From: Ifrita kowaldi
Taxonomy: Eukaryota > Chordata > Aves > Passeriformes > Cinclosomatidae
Reading direction: 5' to 3'
DNA: 64,000 nucleotides
Assembly: GCA_013398055.1 (NCBI GenBank)
Contig: VZRS01002622.1
Location: 6,909-70,908 of the forward strand
In this document: positions 34,014 to 47,325 of the stretch, piece after piece
How the letters are laid out: every line of letters starts with the position of its first letter
How positions within the stretch are numbered: position 1 is the first letter of the stretch
Made by a program: the position numbers and the translations under genes
The notes under the pieces: model-generated
The model's database searches: none
Told to the model about the DNA's origin: nothing
What the model saw: only the letters and a program-made list of their open reading frames with translations

Positions 34014-37000
34014 GTAAGAGCATCTTTCAAAAGTGATTGAGATTGTTTTCATTTGTGTAATTGTGACTGCTTTTGTCATTTATGTGTTATGAATGTGAAA
34101 ATAATTTTTTTTAATTTGGAAGGTTGTTTAGTTCTTCATCAATTTATTGGATATCTTTTAACTAAGTTTCACTTTCTTGTGGAATGCAGTTGGCATTATT
34201 TGGATACATCAGGTAGAGATGCCAGTATTAATATGTGTTTGTTTTTCAAACCACGGCAATTTGTGATGGTGCAGCTGATGTAAATACTTAGAAACAATTT
34301 GCATCCAGTTTATGACAGAAACAATCTCTATCTTAGCAGAAATTACTCAATTGGGACCAATGCAAAGTTTCTTAAACCATTATGTGAAATCTTTAAAAAT
34401 AGGCTTTGAATAGAAAGGTCTACTGATAGCACAGTTGTTTCCCATCCAGGTCCCAGTTTTGTCTTTCCAAGACAAGAGAATGAACTATGTAAATGTACTA
34501 ATTTATTTTTTCTTTATCTTCTCCCTGCCTTTAACAGTATGTGGTGAGTGAATTTTATTAGGATTTTGTTAGCTGTATAGGAAAATCAAAAAATATTTTA
34601 AGATACATACCCAAAGGCTTATATATCTTTGCAAAAATAAATATAGGTGAGTATTCCTCCCATTCTTATAGGTGTTTGTTTTCATTTGCTGTTTGCAAAA
34701 TGCACGAGGTTGTTCTCCAAATGTTCTATGGTCACCATCACATGAAACTCAAACTAACAAATTCAAGTCTTTACATAGGGGCTAAGTGTAAAAAGAATTA
34801 CATTATTCTGGGAGACATTACTCCTCTGAATTAAACATACCTGATCAATATGTGATATTAATTCAATGTATAGTGGAAAAATGGAGATTGTAATTGTGGT
34901 CAAGGATAAAACCCTTTTTTCTTCCTGTCCAGAGTTGACACAGCATAGCTTTCAGCTGATGTACCATAACTCACTTCTGATGTAAAGTACCTTTGTAACT
35001 GCTGGGGTGTGAATGTTGTACCCTGAATGAGGGTGACAATGAAGGTGTTGCATTTTACAGTCAAGGCAAAAAAGATTGTAAGTGCTGTCTGAAAAACAGT
35101 GAACATCTTCCATTCTCTTGTTTTACAGGTTTCCAAGCAACAATCAGTGCTCCACATATGGTAAGCTTTAAACCTAGGTGATTAGTATAGGTTTTATTTT
35201 ATAATTTTTAAATAAAAAAAATAAACATTTTTATAAACATCCAGATGTTTTTGAAATAAAATATTTACCCTAGTAAATTTAATGAGCAGTTGATTGCAGT
35301 GACACTGTTGTGAACTGCCTAAAGGGGGTGAGTAGAAAAGACTGATCAAGATTTTTCTTGCAGATGTACAGTAATAGGATGAGGGGTAGTGGGCCAAAAA
35401 ATGCAACATAGGAAATCTGATTCATTTCTAGAATAAAAAAAAACTTTGAGGGTAGTTAAGTACTGAAACAAGCTTTGCAGCTTGTGGAAATTCTGTTCTT
35501 TGATATACAAAGAAGCTGACTGAACAGGGCTCTAAGCAGCCTAATTTAAAATTCCCATGTATTGAAAGAGGACTGGACCAGAAGATTTCCAGAGATCTTT
35601 CCAGAGATTACAGAGTAATTTATATAAGAATTCAGGAGTGGATGACAGTGATTCCTATAGTATGGTATTGCTGTAATGCCTTTAAATCTTTGGACAGGAG
35701 AAAAGATACATTGTACTGAGTTGCAGGTTTTTTTGCCAAGTGGTTTAAGATCAGGGTGAGTGTTCCAGTTGGGATTTCAGTGCATGCATCTAACACTGAT
35801 AAAATTTTTCTATGTTTCTTTATTTGAGATAAAAAGGTGAATAGAAGCATGCATTTTGTCTTTTCAGTGTTTGGAAAGTGTCAAAACATAGTAAAAGTCT
35901 TCTTCTCTTGACCAAAAACTGTGTAGTTGGCTAAGAATTTACTTAGTTATCAATATAAAAAGTCAGGAATTTTGTATAGAAATGTTAATGATATTATTCA
36001 AGAAAAGACAGAAAAAAGTACTGTTGCTAAGGGGAAAAATAAGTATTAATTATGCTTTAAAATTTTAAGTCCCTCAAGTCATTATTTTTCCAATGCTTAG
36101 CACTAATAGTATATGAAGTGTTAGAACAAAAAGGCAATATATCCTCTAAGCAAATATTAATAAAGAATGTTCTAACAGGGAATGTTCTGATTATTTCTGT
36201 TTTCTGGGTAGGTTGGATTAAGCTGAAAGAGTGTGGTAATGGCTATCTCTGAAACAAATTGGTTTTTTACTGTGCAGCCTAAGCTTAGTTTGTGTACTGG
36301 TCCACCACGTAGGAAAGCAAAAGTCATCAACTGTAACTGTAGACTACTGCATTTCATATGTGAGCCTGGCTACCTGCCTTTGTAAAAGACAACTTCTTTT
36401 TCCTATTCTTTGATACAGCATGTGTGCAGGTAATACAGGAGGTAGTTTCAATAGCCATTTTCCTTGATGCTCTAGAGCTACCTTCTTCCTAGCTAGCTTT
36501 TGTCCCAGCTTATTCTAGTGCATATAGCATAATGATAAGCTAAATTCTTTATTGGCCATATACTGCCAGAATAGTAAGAGTCACCAGACTTGAGGAGAAA
36601 TAAACTGATTTATCGTATCTTTCCCAATATATAAATAGAGTCTGTGCTAGAAGCTTGAATTGTCAGATGAGGCTTTGTATATGGATGCTAACAAAAAAAA
36701 ATACACTCACGAAATTCGTTGAAGCCAATGAAGTAACAATGATTATATCATGTAGTTAACTCCTTCCCCCCCATTCTTTGTAATAGAAATTACTCTGAAA
36801 TTTCTTACACAAATGCTCAGGGCATTTCCCAAAATCTCTGAAGAAATGAACATATATTGAGTAAAACAGACATTTAAAATAATTTGAAATTTTCTCTCTC
36901 TGTCTTCTCTTAGCATGCATATGCACTTGAACTTCTGTCTGATCAGTTACATGAAGGAGCCAAAGCACTTGATGTAGGATCTGGAAGTGGAATCCTTACA

Positions 37001-40000
37001 GCATGCTTTTCACGAATGGTGAGTTATTTAATTCAATCACTTGTTCATCAGAACTGCTTGAACTCAAGTGTAACTCTGAATTACAGAGCAAAAAAAGCAT
37101 GCTTCACAGTGAACTGACATATACAGAAAATAATTTGCTCTCCTGGGTGTGATTGTTGGTACCCATTTCTCGTGGTAGCTGATAGTAGATGTTCAAGTTA
37201 AATGGTCCAATAAATTGTGTGATGGTGAAGAAACCGCCTAGTGAGGGAGTTTGGGGTTTTAGGATTGTTTGGAGTTTTTTAATGATTGCATTTTAGTTGT
37301 TGCTTTATATCTTTAAGGAAAAAGATGTTTGTCTTGAACAATTCAATTTTTGTTATCTTGTGTGACTATGGATGTTCTCCTTGTGATAAATTGTCCTGAT
37401 ACGGATTTCTGATACGGATACGGATTCCTGATACGATAAAAGCTTTGTGACTTTTGAGTCTTAAAAGAATCCTATTTCCACAGCAAAGTATCTTGTATAT
37501 ATAAATTTTCTTTTAATTTAGTTGCTTTCTTTTCTTGTTATATTGCACAAGCATTACTCTAAGTGTCCATTTAACCTTTTATAAGCTAGATATTAATTTG
37601 TATTTTACGTCTTTGCCAAGTAACTTAATCTCAGTTGTGTTATTCAGCCCGTACCTAAGGAATTTTCTGTGTTCTTTCCTATCTTACGTCAGGAAAAAAA
37701 GATTAAAACATTTGGGTTTTAGTGGCTGTAGCTATAGTACTGTTAGACTGATTCATGAAGGGAAATATAATCAGTTCTTCCTTCTCTGTTCCAGGGCTTT
37801 ATAATTGCGTTATGGTTAGTAGAGACCTTCATTAAACTGCCACCTAAATCTTTTGTCTTTCTGCAAAGTTAATTTGAAATGTGTTGATACATATGGTAAT
37901 TTCTCATTTAAGTTTCTTTGCTGCTTAGTTTTCTGTTTTCAAGCACCAATCTGAGTCTACAATAATTTCTGTTTTCCTGTTAAGAAAATTAGTTATGAAT
38001 TAGCTAAGAATGTTTAGGACTGGTCAATGCACTTGCAAAGGTATTTAGGTTTCTAAGTGTTAGCTGCAAAATTACAAAAAAAAAAAAGTAGTTAACCAAA
38101 CTGCAGTTTAGAGGAAATCTTAAATGGCACTTAACTCAACTTTCTGCCTATTATTTTTGGTCTGACTGTGTAGTCAGTAATCAAGTGCTAGCATGGGAAC
38201 ACCAATCCTACAAGCATTGAAACATTTGTCCTGGGTGTATGTATTTCTCACTGAAGTTATGAATGCATAAAGGGATAGCCATTGTTAGTAGGACATGCTA
38301 AATTGTGGTTGTGCACTTTTTTCTACTAAAACAGCTGCGGAGAAGTCAGAGCCAGCACAAAAAGGAAATATCTTTCCAATTTTGCTGAAGTTAATCCCTC
38401 TATATGAATGTCATGTGCTTCTTATGAATCCTCCATGGTAGTTTGCAGTGGAATGCCTTACAGACATGTGTGTTGTGAAAAATGGAGTAAATGCTTTCAT
38501 TCTGCTTGACAGCATTGCTAACAGTAACAAAAACTTGAAAGAAGTGTATTATGGAAATTAATGGTAGAGTGTTTTGCCACCAAAATTTAGTTGGGGATGT
38601 GCTTTTTGTGACTATGCTGATGTTGCTTCTCAGTCTACTTGAGATCTAGAATTAGTAGCTCACGTTTGTGGCACAAGTGCCTCAGTGCCCATAGATGACA
38701 ATTGTACTTAGGATGATAATCTCATTTGTAGTACCTCTGGGAAAGCTTTATGTTTACTTAGACTAGTAAAGTATCTTTAAGATTGTTGTTTAGATTTTCA
38801 TGGTAAACTTCTGTGATAAACTCTTCTACATAGCTTGCAAAATTAAGTTTATTTACTTTTGAAGGTTGCTGGCAAATCAAATGAATTACAGTTTTCATCC
38901 TGTCAGTACTGGATTTATGAAAAGAGTGGGGTATATTTTTATTCCTAGCATGGAGATCCCAAAAATTGTGCCTTCTTTCTGTTGTCTCAATTGCATGCGC
39001 TTCACAGTTCCAGGGTAATAGATGGAGGTAACTGATGAGGGCTCAGCATAATGGTCTGTCACACACAGCAGGAGGTTCTCTTACTTTATCAGGCTATTTC
39101 ATGCTCTGACCATTTTGCTGAATTTTCATTTCTGTGACGTTACTGTTTGGAGTACACTGGATCTTTTGCCAGCTTATAGTACAACTGACTGCCAGGCATT
39201 CCTCCAATGAGCAAACCATGGCTGTCATAGTGAAAACTTGCTCTGTGTCTTGCTCTGTTGCAAAGGGTGGTGGTCTTCCACTCAGACAAGAAAAGCTAAC
39301 ACTGCTCTTTTAATGTTTTTAACATAGGACTTGTTCATAATAAAACCAAAAACTCCCCAAGATAGCCAGTTATTAATTTTCCATGTTTTAACAACGTTAA
39401 AATGTAAGATACAGAAACATAAACAATTCAGATGCATCATCTGCATTCAGATCTGTCCAAAGACAGTTGTTAGGCAACATGGGCTGCTGCTATGACATAT
39501 TCTGCCATTGTGTTCTTTGGATCCTGTTAAAAGTGGTCAGATTTGTGATTTGGATTTGGATTGGTTTTGAATATTTTTTTCTGGACGGAAGACAAAATTC
39601 TAGAAGAAATACGTGTAATGGAGAGGTTTTTGTTAGTAGACCTTTCCCCCCCCCCTCAGAATACAGAGGTTTTGTGACCTTTTTTGAGTTATGAGCTCTC
39701 AGAAGTTCCACTCTTCCTGTGGAGGAGAGCTGTAAATCTGAAAGTAGATTCATGAATGCAAGGATAAGTGGAAGGTAATTTGTCCCCAACTGGTAATTGC
39801 AGCATTTGCTTCTGAAAGAATGGGACCCTTGAGATAATTTAGAATAAAAGGCATGATTTAATCCTTGAAGTAAGGTCTTCTCTAGAAAAATTGTAATTCT
39901 TAGTAAGTTTTGTTCAGTATGAAAGGAGATTAGTTCTAGTCTTTGTCCTTGACATTGTTACTTTCTATTGCAGGTAATGAAAACAAACATGATCAAATTT

Positions 40001-43000
40001 AACTTCTAAAAATACCAAGAAGAAATCTGCACTAACAATATAACACAACTGAATCACATCTCAAAAAGATCATTATTACAAGTATTTATAAAGCTGTGAA
40101 GACACACTTTAATTATCAGGTGCTTCTAGCAGTCAGGATCATTTGTAATTTCAAGCAGTAGTTTTAATAACATTGGGAAAATATACTTCCACTTTGCTGG
40201 TTTTGTTTTTATTTTAGAGAAATGGGGTCAGGAAGTATAAGTACTCATTCTGTAAATAAAACTAGCAGAAATTGTTCAACTGTATATTTTTATTCCAGGT
40301 TGGTCCCAAAGGACAAGTTGTAGGAATTGATCATATCAAAGAACTAGTAGATGACTCAATAAATAATGTCAAAAAAGACGATCCCACATTGCTGTCTTCA
40401 GGAAGAGTGAAACTGATTGGTGAGCATCACACTGATATACTTACTAATTAAACTGATATTCTTTCTAGCAGCTGGTTGAAAGTGGCTGAATTGGATGTTG
40501 TTAGAAGTTCTAATTTGAGATGTTAAACCCAAGAAAGAAGACCCAAATGAAAACTTTGAAATCCAAGTTGTCTTTAGGCCTTTGAAAAACAGTATCTTCC
40601 CCCAGTTTTGAGAGTATGACTTCTGGTAATCTCAAAGAATATGTAGTCATTCTACTAGAAAATGTTAACAGGGAAATGTTTTTTTGGTAAAAATACTTTA
40701 CATGCTGAAGGTCTGTTGTGTTATATTTGCTGTCTAAAATTGGGGTTGAATTCACAACCCTTCTTGAATAAATACCCTGTCATCTAAATTTGGGTGTTTT
40801 AACAAAGTCTTTACACTTCTGATAGAGTAATTGAGAAAGCTGCATGCAAAGATTCAAGTGGAAAAAGTACTAGATTGGCAGTATGCACACTGAAGTTTAT
40901 TTCACTTGTTTTTAAAATTGACAGTAATTGTATGTTAGGGAAGTGATTGACACCAAAGTACTTTAATTCAGTTAGAGTTACTGAGAGGAAGTAATGCCAA
41001 AATGATACAAGGACTGAATTTTTTCAAATAGTGGTTTTTTACTAAAGAAAAAAAAGATTTTGGGGGATTTTTTGTTTGGTTTTTTCTTTGTTTTTTTGGG
41101 GGGTGTTTTTGTTATTGTTCGTTTGTTTTTCTTAGAAGATTCAAGGCTGGCAGGAGGAAAGTATTCTATTCATTAAATTTGAAAAAGGAGTTGAAGGTGT
41201 GGATGTTTTTGAGGCTTCTTACAAGAACACTTGGAAAAATGACTATTATGGATGTTTGGCTCAGGTTAATTACCATTTTGATTCTTGGTCTTTTTTTGTA
41301 AATGAGGGACTTTTCTAAATATTTTTTTAATAAGTTTATAAACACGTACATATGTATAATGTGCAATGTATCTTGCTGAGAACACTTATGTCTCAGAATT
41401 TATTGGAAAAGAAGTTAGACTGCTAGGGCTATAGAGGGGGAATGAGGGAATAATTTCCACTGTTGCTGTACAAAAGCAATTTTGACTTATGCTTCTAGTT
41501 GTTCCTGAAACAAACTCTGGTGCTCTTGTGAGTCTAGAATTCTAAGTAAACATCATTATCTGTGTTATTTTCGACAATGTAGCAGGATGACTAAGAGACT
41601 TGTGAATAGTTTTGTTGTGAGGTACATTTTTTTAAAGTACAGATGGACAAGTAATACTTCTGTGAATTAGGTGGAGAAGAATGTTTCAGCTGTGCTGGAT
41701 TCCTGGGAGCTCTTTGATGTGGAGCAAGAATCCAGACAGCTATTTCTTTAAAACAAAAAGACAGCAACAGAAAACTCCACCCAAACACTCCTATCACAAA
41801 CACACAAACAAAAAACTTGTGAAAACCAGTTGATTGATGATGGGAACTGTATGACATAAGACCAGCTGTGTCAATTGCTGGCTTTTCACATTATGCTTCA
41901 GACATTCTACTCTGCTTTGTCATACCTCGCATATACCATAACTGCATTTCAGGAGCATCAAAACTATTTTGAGGTGTCTCAGAACTGCATTGAGAAGTTG
42001 GGAATAGGTATACTTGGATTAACGTGTCCTTGTTAGTTTGTGGGTGTTTTGGTGCTTTTTTTGGTATAGCTTGATTTTTATTTTGTTTACTCTTAATATC
42101 ATGAGGAAACCTTTGAGGTGAATCTCTGAAGTGCTTCTACTTAACCACACTTTAGCTACATGAGAGTACTCCTGGAAAGCACAAACTTTGATTCCATTTG
42201 GATGAAACTAGACAAGATTATGTGTTTCAAGAAGCAACCAAATATGTTTGATATGTGGATATTAGGACAATAAGACTTAGATCTAGACTGAAGCGGTTAT
42301 CCTGAAATGCATATGTTGCATGGACACCAGGTTCTCAGCAAAAACTTTTGTTGTACAGATCTGCTTCTATTGTACTGCACTATTTGCTGATGCAGGGGAT
42401 GAGGGATTCTAAACAACTGAGGGAAGTAGTTTTCTTCTGTTTCTGCGCTCATGCTACAACTCTGTGTGAAACAGGTCTGCATACAGGCACTGAAGACTTG
42501 AGTACTGTGATCAGCAGATCAGGTCTAGGTTCATAAACAATCTACAGAACCCTTTTATATCAAAAAGTCCTGACACTGCATTTTTCCTCATCACCTGCTG
42601 CCACCCGTCACCATGATTACTTCACTAACAGGCTGCATGTAACTGTAGATGTGAGTAGGATAGGTGACATTATTCAAGATGTAAGCACAAACTGAAAATT
42701 TGGGCTGCTCTTTCCCCTTGGACATTGAAGAATATAATAATTTGAATAACATTGAATATATGAATGCTGACTTAACTATTTTAAAAATTTTCTGGATATC
42801 TAAAAGTGTGTTGCCATTGTGGGTGGATGTATTTCTTCTGTAACCATAAGAATTTTTGTAGATTTTAAAAGGGAAGAGCCATGCTGTGCCTGATGCATAT
42901 GAAGGAGCATGATTTTTTTTTTCCCTTTTGGTTGGGTGTGTGCTGTTTTTGAAGATGTTAGCTATTGATTCTAAGAGCAAAGGGATTGGTTGTTTTAGAT

Positions 43001-46000
43001 CTGTTTTACTGCTGTCAGTGAAGTGATAAGATGTGCAGAAGTCACATTCAGACTTCTCTAGACAGACTAGGGACATTTATGTTTCAGAATACATGTGTTC
43101 TTCAGAAGTGACAGCAGTTTCTTTCACAGCTGCTTCTTCAACTTGGCAAACGCTTCTTTTCCAGCAGCACTGGAGATCACTGCTTCTAATGCCTGCTGCT
43201 GCACCCTGGGGAATGAGGGTCTGCCTCCTTGGGTAACTAACATAATTTGTAGCAGTATCCGTATGAATAAGCTAAAGAAGTCTTTCTTATTTGCTACCTC
43301 TGATGGAATAGCAGATACAGTAACACCTCATTGCTGCTTCTGTGGAAGTTCACAGTGATACTAAGATATAGAAGCACACATTGTATACTTGACTGCGATG
43401 AGGTGGTTGTTCCAGTAGAACCCACTTTGGCAGTCAGAAGGATTACACCCTGGAAATAATGGAATTTTCATTACTGGTGGTCTCTCTTGCCAGCTGACTT
43501 CATGGAAATGGTGATCGATAGGTATGAGTTCTCTTGAAGCACTGGTACTTCTTGCCTGGCAGCTTCTGCTTGTGGCCCTTGGTTGGAGCTTGTGCTGGTC
43601 AGAATTGATGGTATGAGGATTTTTGCCACTGACTTCTAAGAGGCTTCTCAGCTACTGAGGAAATGCGTTCTCTTAAAGAGCCTGGGTGCAGAAGGTCCTT
43701 GCCAGGGTCATCTTTTAGGACCTCGTAAGGAAGATGACAAACACCCCAGTTTTAATTGTTTTGAGGAGCTGTCCAAGTCTTTCTTTACAGTCTTGGATAC
43801 CTAAGGGTGTTCTTACTATCCAGATGGCCCTCCTTTTATCATGGAGGTCAAAGTGAAACCTGCTGTGGTGACCATGTATTTTTCCTACCTTGTGAGCTGT
43901 TGGAAAGCAAAAAGTTGACAAATTTTCAGCTTCTGACTGGGGAGTAGCCCTTCTTTTGACTCTTTCAGTTCTAATTAACCTGTGGTATTGGTGATTGCAC
44001 AGAAGTCAAAGCTCAGCCTGAAGATGGAAAACCCCAAGTTACTTGAGCTGAGCAGAGGGCTGTGCTCATTAACGTCCATGTTTTTTGCTCTTGACTAATT
44101 ATTGGGGCTTCTGTAATCAAAGAGTATGAATTTATGGATGGTTCAGCCTCATTTTTTACATTTGTTCTAAATAACTCCAGAGAGAGCCTGCCTAACTTGC
44201 TCTGAATTTCCTGTTGGTTTCCTGTAAATGCTGTGGATGCCATATTCACATCATCTTCTTTCAAAACTTAACTCGAGGTCGAGTTTAATTTGTCACATTT
44301 CATTGGCTTAAAACTCCCAAACTGTTACTCTTTCTTTCTGCATAACTGGGGTGGTATGAGATATCTGTGATAGGATGCTTCTCCATGAGTTCTCCACCAA
44401 AGCTGGAGCAGCACTGGTAACCTCTGAAAACTGTAATTACTCCTAGCATCTTCCAAGCAGCCACCTGGAGCTTTAGCCATGAGTCTGACCTGGCTCTCTG
44501 TGTTAGTCCAGTGATTGCCTGCAGGAAGAATAGTGAGGCCCATTTGCTGGCAAACATGGGGTGTGCAGAGGTTACTGCAGTACTGCGTTAATGAATGCAC
44601 ATAGGTGTGGGCTTTTATTCCAACTGGTAGTGCAGTTGTAGGCGTGTAGTCCATGGGAACACTTCCTTTGTCTTTTCCTCACCTTTGGAGTCTTCTGATA
44701 GGTGCTTCTGACATTAAATGCTTTGGACTTACGATTTGCATTATATTTAGGAATGGTGTGCAGGAAGACAAGGCAAAGCAGTGTCATAGAACATACATTC
44801 TAAGAGGGTAAATGTGGGGGGAAAACTCACCTGCATGGGAAATGGTAGGAAACATAAATACTTCAGTATCTTTTCTAGGTGGACCATGTGTTTCCAAGAA
44901 CTTTCATTATAAATCCATGCTTTCTAATTTCAGATGCTTCAATAGTATGTAATATCTTTTATATGAGGGTGTTTTGTTGCATTTATTTTACAAATGTGTT
45001 TCTGTTTTACACATAGATATGGGAAACCAGCTGTTTTCTCCAGTCCTTTCGAAGTTTTTTTTTAAAAAAAGTGTTTTCTTGCAGTGGGAGATGGACGAAT
45101 GGGATATGCAGAAGAAGCTCCCTATGATGCGATTCATGTCGGAGCTGCAGCCCCGGTTGTGCCCCAAGCAGTAAGCCTTTATGTTTTGTGTGTGTGTCTC
45201 TGTAATATCTTAGCTGTAGAGAATGCTTTGCATACATCTATATGTAAAATACTTGGTAGCTTGCACTGCTGGGAGTATCAGTGGGCAGTGTGGTATTACT
45301 GTATGGTGTGGGGTTTTTGTCTCTTGTAATTGGGCTTCCTGTTGGTTCGGTACAGCTGTCTGTTCTAATAACTCTGCTCTAAATAAACATATTTTAAAAT
45401 TACATGTGTGCAACCCTCTATTACAACAACACACTGGAGCATTTTATTTAATAAGATAATTCAATTTTATCAAACACTGAGTTACAAAATTTAAGTGTGT
45501 TTCCCAAGTTCCAAAGCACTGAGCCTGTTGAAAGTAAAATGGTCAGCTGGAAATACAAACAGTGCCATTTGTTTGTAGCTTTCAGAATGGATACAGGGCA
45601 ATTCTTACTAGAGAAGCTGAAGAGTAACTAGGGGCTTTAGAGTGTGCATACACGTAGTCCATTTTTTGCAGATTAGAGTTTTTTTTTTCTCTTCCTTTCA
45701 TCAGGCACATGGTAATACATAACATGATTTTGATATGCTAGATGCCAGTTAAGGTTTTTAAATCTTAATGAGGGATAGTGAAAGACTGGACTTTGAGGTG
45801 CTGTAGACAGATTGGACATTTCCAGACAATGACCAGTGGTGGGGGGGTGGGTGGTTTGCTTCATTTTTTTAATGTTGGTTGTGGTTTTTAGGTTTTTTTG
45901 AAGGGGGGTTTATTTGTTTGAGTTTGTTTGTTTGGGTTTGGTTTTTTTTTTTGTGTAGGTGTATAGGAGAGTGTTGCTAGTAAAGTGTTGACAGATGACA

Positions 46001-46926
46001 ATTTAAAAAGTAGTTGAAAGCTTATTAGTGAATGAAACAGTTCTTAATTATAACTTTTGTTAGCAATGGGGATTAAGGTTTTTTTCATGACATCTGGGAA
46101 GTATGGAATTCTCCTTGAGACTACTGTGACTAGCCTCCTTTAACTATGAAAACAAAAAAAAAATCCAAGCATTTCTCATATACTCTGTTTACTTGTCACT
46201 TATCTTACTCATATGCATATATTTAAGACTAGTTTCATAAAAGGCTGTTCCATTCACAGTATGAAAGAGGAGCTGTTGGGTAATGAGTGTGTTGTAGACA
46301 CAATTATTCCAGGAAGAGAAATAATAAAAAGTCACCAATCTCAAATCTTATTCTGAGGGCTTAAGGGAAGATCAGTTACCCCCAGAATTTTTGGCGATGG
46401 GCCTGTACTGATGCACAGTAACTACTGAACAGTTAAACCAAACAGTTTAAAAATATTGAATCTGCTGTAAAAATAATTTGTGATTTACATGTTTCCCCCA
46501 CATATATAGAAAATAGAACTGCAACCAACCCAGTTAATTATTTTACTGTAATACCAGTTGTTGTACCATGTTGCTGTGATACTCTCATTTTCAGTGCACT
46601 TTTTATTTTTCCTAATGGAAGTAGTTATCTACTGCATAAAAGTAGATAGATACAAAATGGCAAAGCTATTAATCTACTGTAACAAACTTTGGATCCAGCT
46701 TCTCTGAAGTGGCTGGTTACATTCTAATTTCTGTGTTGTGTTCTAGCTTATAGACCAGTTAAAACCTGGCGGAAGATTGATATTACCAGTTGGCCCTGCT
46801 GGGGGAAACCAGATGCTCGAACAGTATGACAAACTAGAAGATGGCAGTGTCAAAATGAAGCCTCTGATGGGAGTGATATATGTGCCTTTAACAGATAAAG
46901 AGAAGCAGTGGTCCAGGTGGAAGTGA
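33909..46926 (+). CDS. PCMT1: Protein-L-isoaspartate O-methyltransferase, exons 2-7
   Basis: PCMT1 uses S-adenosylmethionine to methylate L-isoaspartyl and D-aspartyl residues, starting repair of age-damaged proteins, mainly in the cytosol. The exons 33909-34013, 35129-35160, 36914-37018, 40299-40419, 45085-45170 and 46747-46926 hold 629 coding bases in consistent phase. Adding the missing exon 1 (55 coding bases in the 227-residue human form) gives exactly 228 codons with stop. Using that numbering, Ser60 of ATISAPHM is the catalytic-region serine, LDVGSGSG (83-90) is SAM motif I, VGDGRMGY and [13 protein letters not shown] form the next core strands, and [12 protein letters not shown] is the late methyltransferase motif. 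The protein ends [10 protein letters not shown]. No stop or frameshift was seen. An alternative end (RDEL) is encoded at 55590. Exon 1 was not found. Confidence 0.97.
35129..35160 (+). CDS. PCMT1: PCMT1 exon 3 (32 bp)
   Basis: A very short exon between TTTTACAG and GTAAGC encoding (G)[10 protein letters not shown]. It contains the Ser-Ala-Pro-His segment with the active-site region serine. Confidence 0.96.
35355..35612 (+). mobile_element. Old, diverged CR1 fragment
   Basis: TAATAGGATGAGGGGTAGTG, then GCAACATAGGAAATCTGATT and AAAACTTTGAGGGT resemble the 3' part of CR1. It ends near GATTTCCAGAGATCTTTCC. It is more decayed than the other copies and lies in PCMT1 intron 3. Confidence 0.65.
36914..37018 (+). 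CDS. PCMT1: PCMT1 exon 4
   Basis: The acceptor TTCTCTTAG precedes CATGCATATGCAC. It encodes [20 protein letters not shown] then [15 protein letters not shown], with donor GTGAGT. It carries the glycine-rich SAM-binding motif I. Confidence 0.97.
37019..40298 (+). other. PCMT1 intron 4
   Basis: No exon or known repeat was recognised. A small imperfect tandem of GATACGGAT-like units lies at 37395-37436, and a C tract at 39644-39655. Confidence 0.5.
37395..37436. repeat. Short imperfect tandem repeat
   Basis: CTGATACGGATTT, CTGATACGGATACGGATTC and CTGATACGAT follow one another, a local slippage-type expansion. Confidence 0.7.
40299..40419 (+). CDS. PCMT1: PCMT1 exon 5
   Basis: The acceptor TATTCCAG precedes GTTGGTCCCAAAGG. 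It encodes [40 protein letters not shown] and a split Val. The donor is G|GTGAGC. The Asp-His of VGIDH follows strand 2, which contacts the SAM ribose in this fold. Confidence 0.97.
40420..45084 (+). other. PCMT1 intron 5
   Basis: Mostly AT-rich, with T/G-rich low-complexity DNA at 41025-41130. The stretch 42910-44800 is less AT-rich, carries several minus-strand open frames of 60-110 codons that I could not identify, and has a T tract at 42911-42922 at its low end. That would fit a decayed minus-oriented retrocopy, but this is only a suggestion. Confidence 0.4.
45085..45170 (+). CDS. PCMT1: PCMT1 exon 6
   Basis: The acceptor TCTTGCAG precedes TGGGAGATGGACG. It encodes (V)[20 protein letters not shown] then AAPVVPQA, with donor GTAAGC. 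This is one of the most conserved blocks of the enzyme. Confidence 0.97.
45171..46746 (+). other. PCMT1 intron 6
   Basis: No recognised element. T/G-rich simple sequence occupies 45838-45960. Confidence 0.5.
46747..46926 (+). CDS. PCMT1: PCMT1 exon 7 with standard stop
   Basis: The acceptor TTCTAG precedes CTTATAGACCAG. It encodes [20 protein letters not shown], then [38 protein letters not shown] and K, with TGA at 46924-46926. An internal alternative donor lies at 46917 (CCAG|GTGGAAG). Using it skips the WK end and joins to exon 8. Confidence 0.97.
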
Positions 46927-47325
46927 TTTTCTGTTCCACTTACTTCTTCCACACACATGCAAGGTGAAAGGGTGTGAATTTTAAGCAGATAGACTGCAAG
47001 GCCTGCCTTTGCTGCTGTCATTGCTTTCTGCTCCTCCATACCATGAAAAGTGACTCAGTCTGCATTACTACATCACCCAAAGGAGGTTATGCTAAGTTTG
47101 AGTTCAATTAAAAGCAGAAGAAAAATATTGCATGGGTTGCACTTTGTCTCTTTTGGACATGTTTTCTTTAGTCTTTGGTGTTTTGAAGATTCTTGTTTGT
47201 CGTTTTAAACACAGCATTTTCTAAGGTTAAACTTCACTTTTAATGAACTTTTTATAACTATTTTGCCCAATAACTAGGGTGAAGTGTAAAATTTTACTTA
47301 ATAAATACTGTTTTGTCCTGTAAGT
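46927..47325 (+). other. PCMT1: PCMT1 3' UTR, WK-ending isoform
   Basis: Follows the TGA. AATAAA at 47300-47305 is followed by TGTTTTGTCCTG, a GT-rich element, so cleavage is expected near 47320. Confidence 0.7.

Noticed and set aside
39644..39655. C-tract as a possible G-quadruplex or control element
   Set aside because: A single short homopolymer inside an intron with no further G/C runs nearby.
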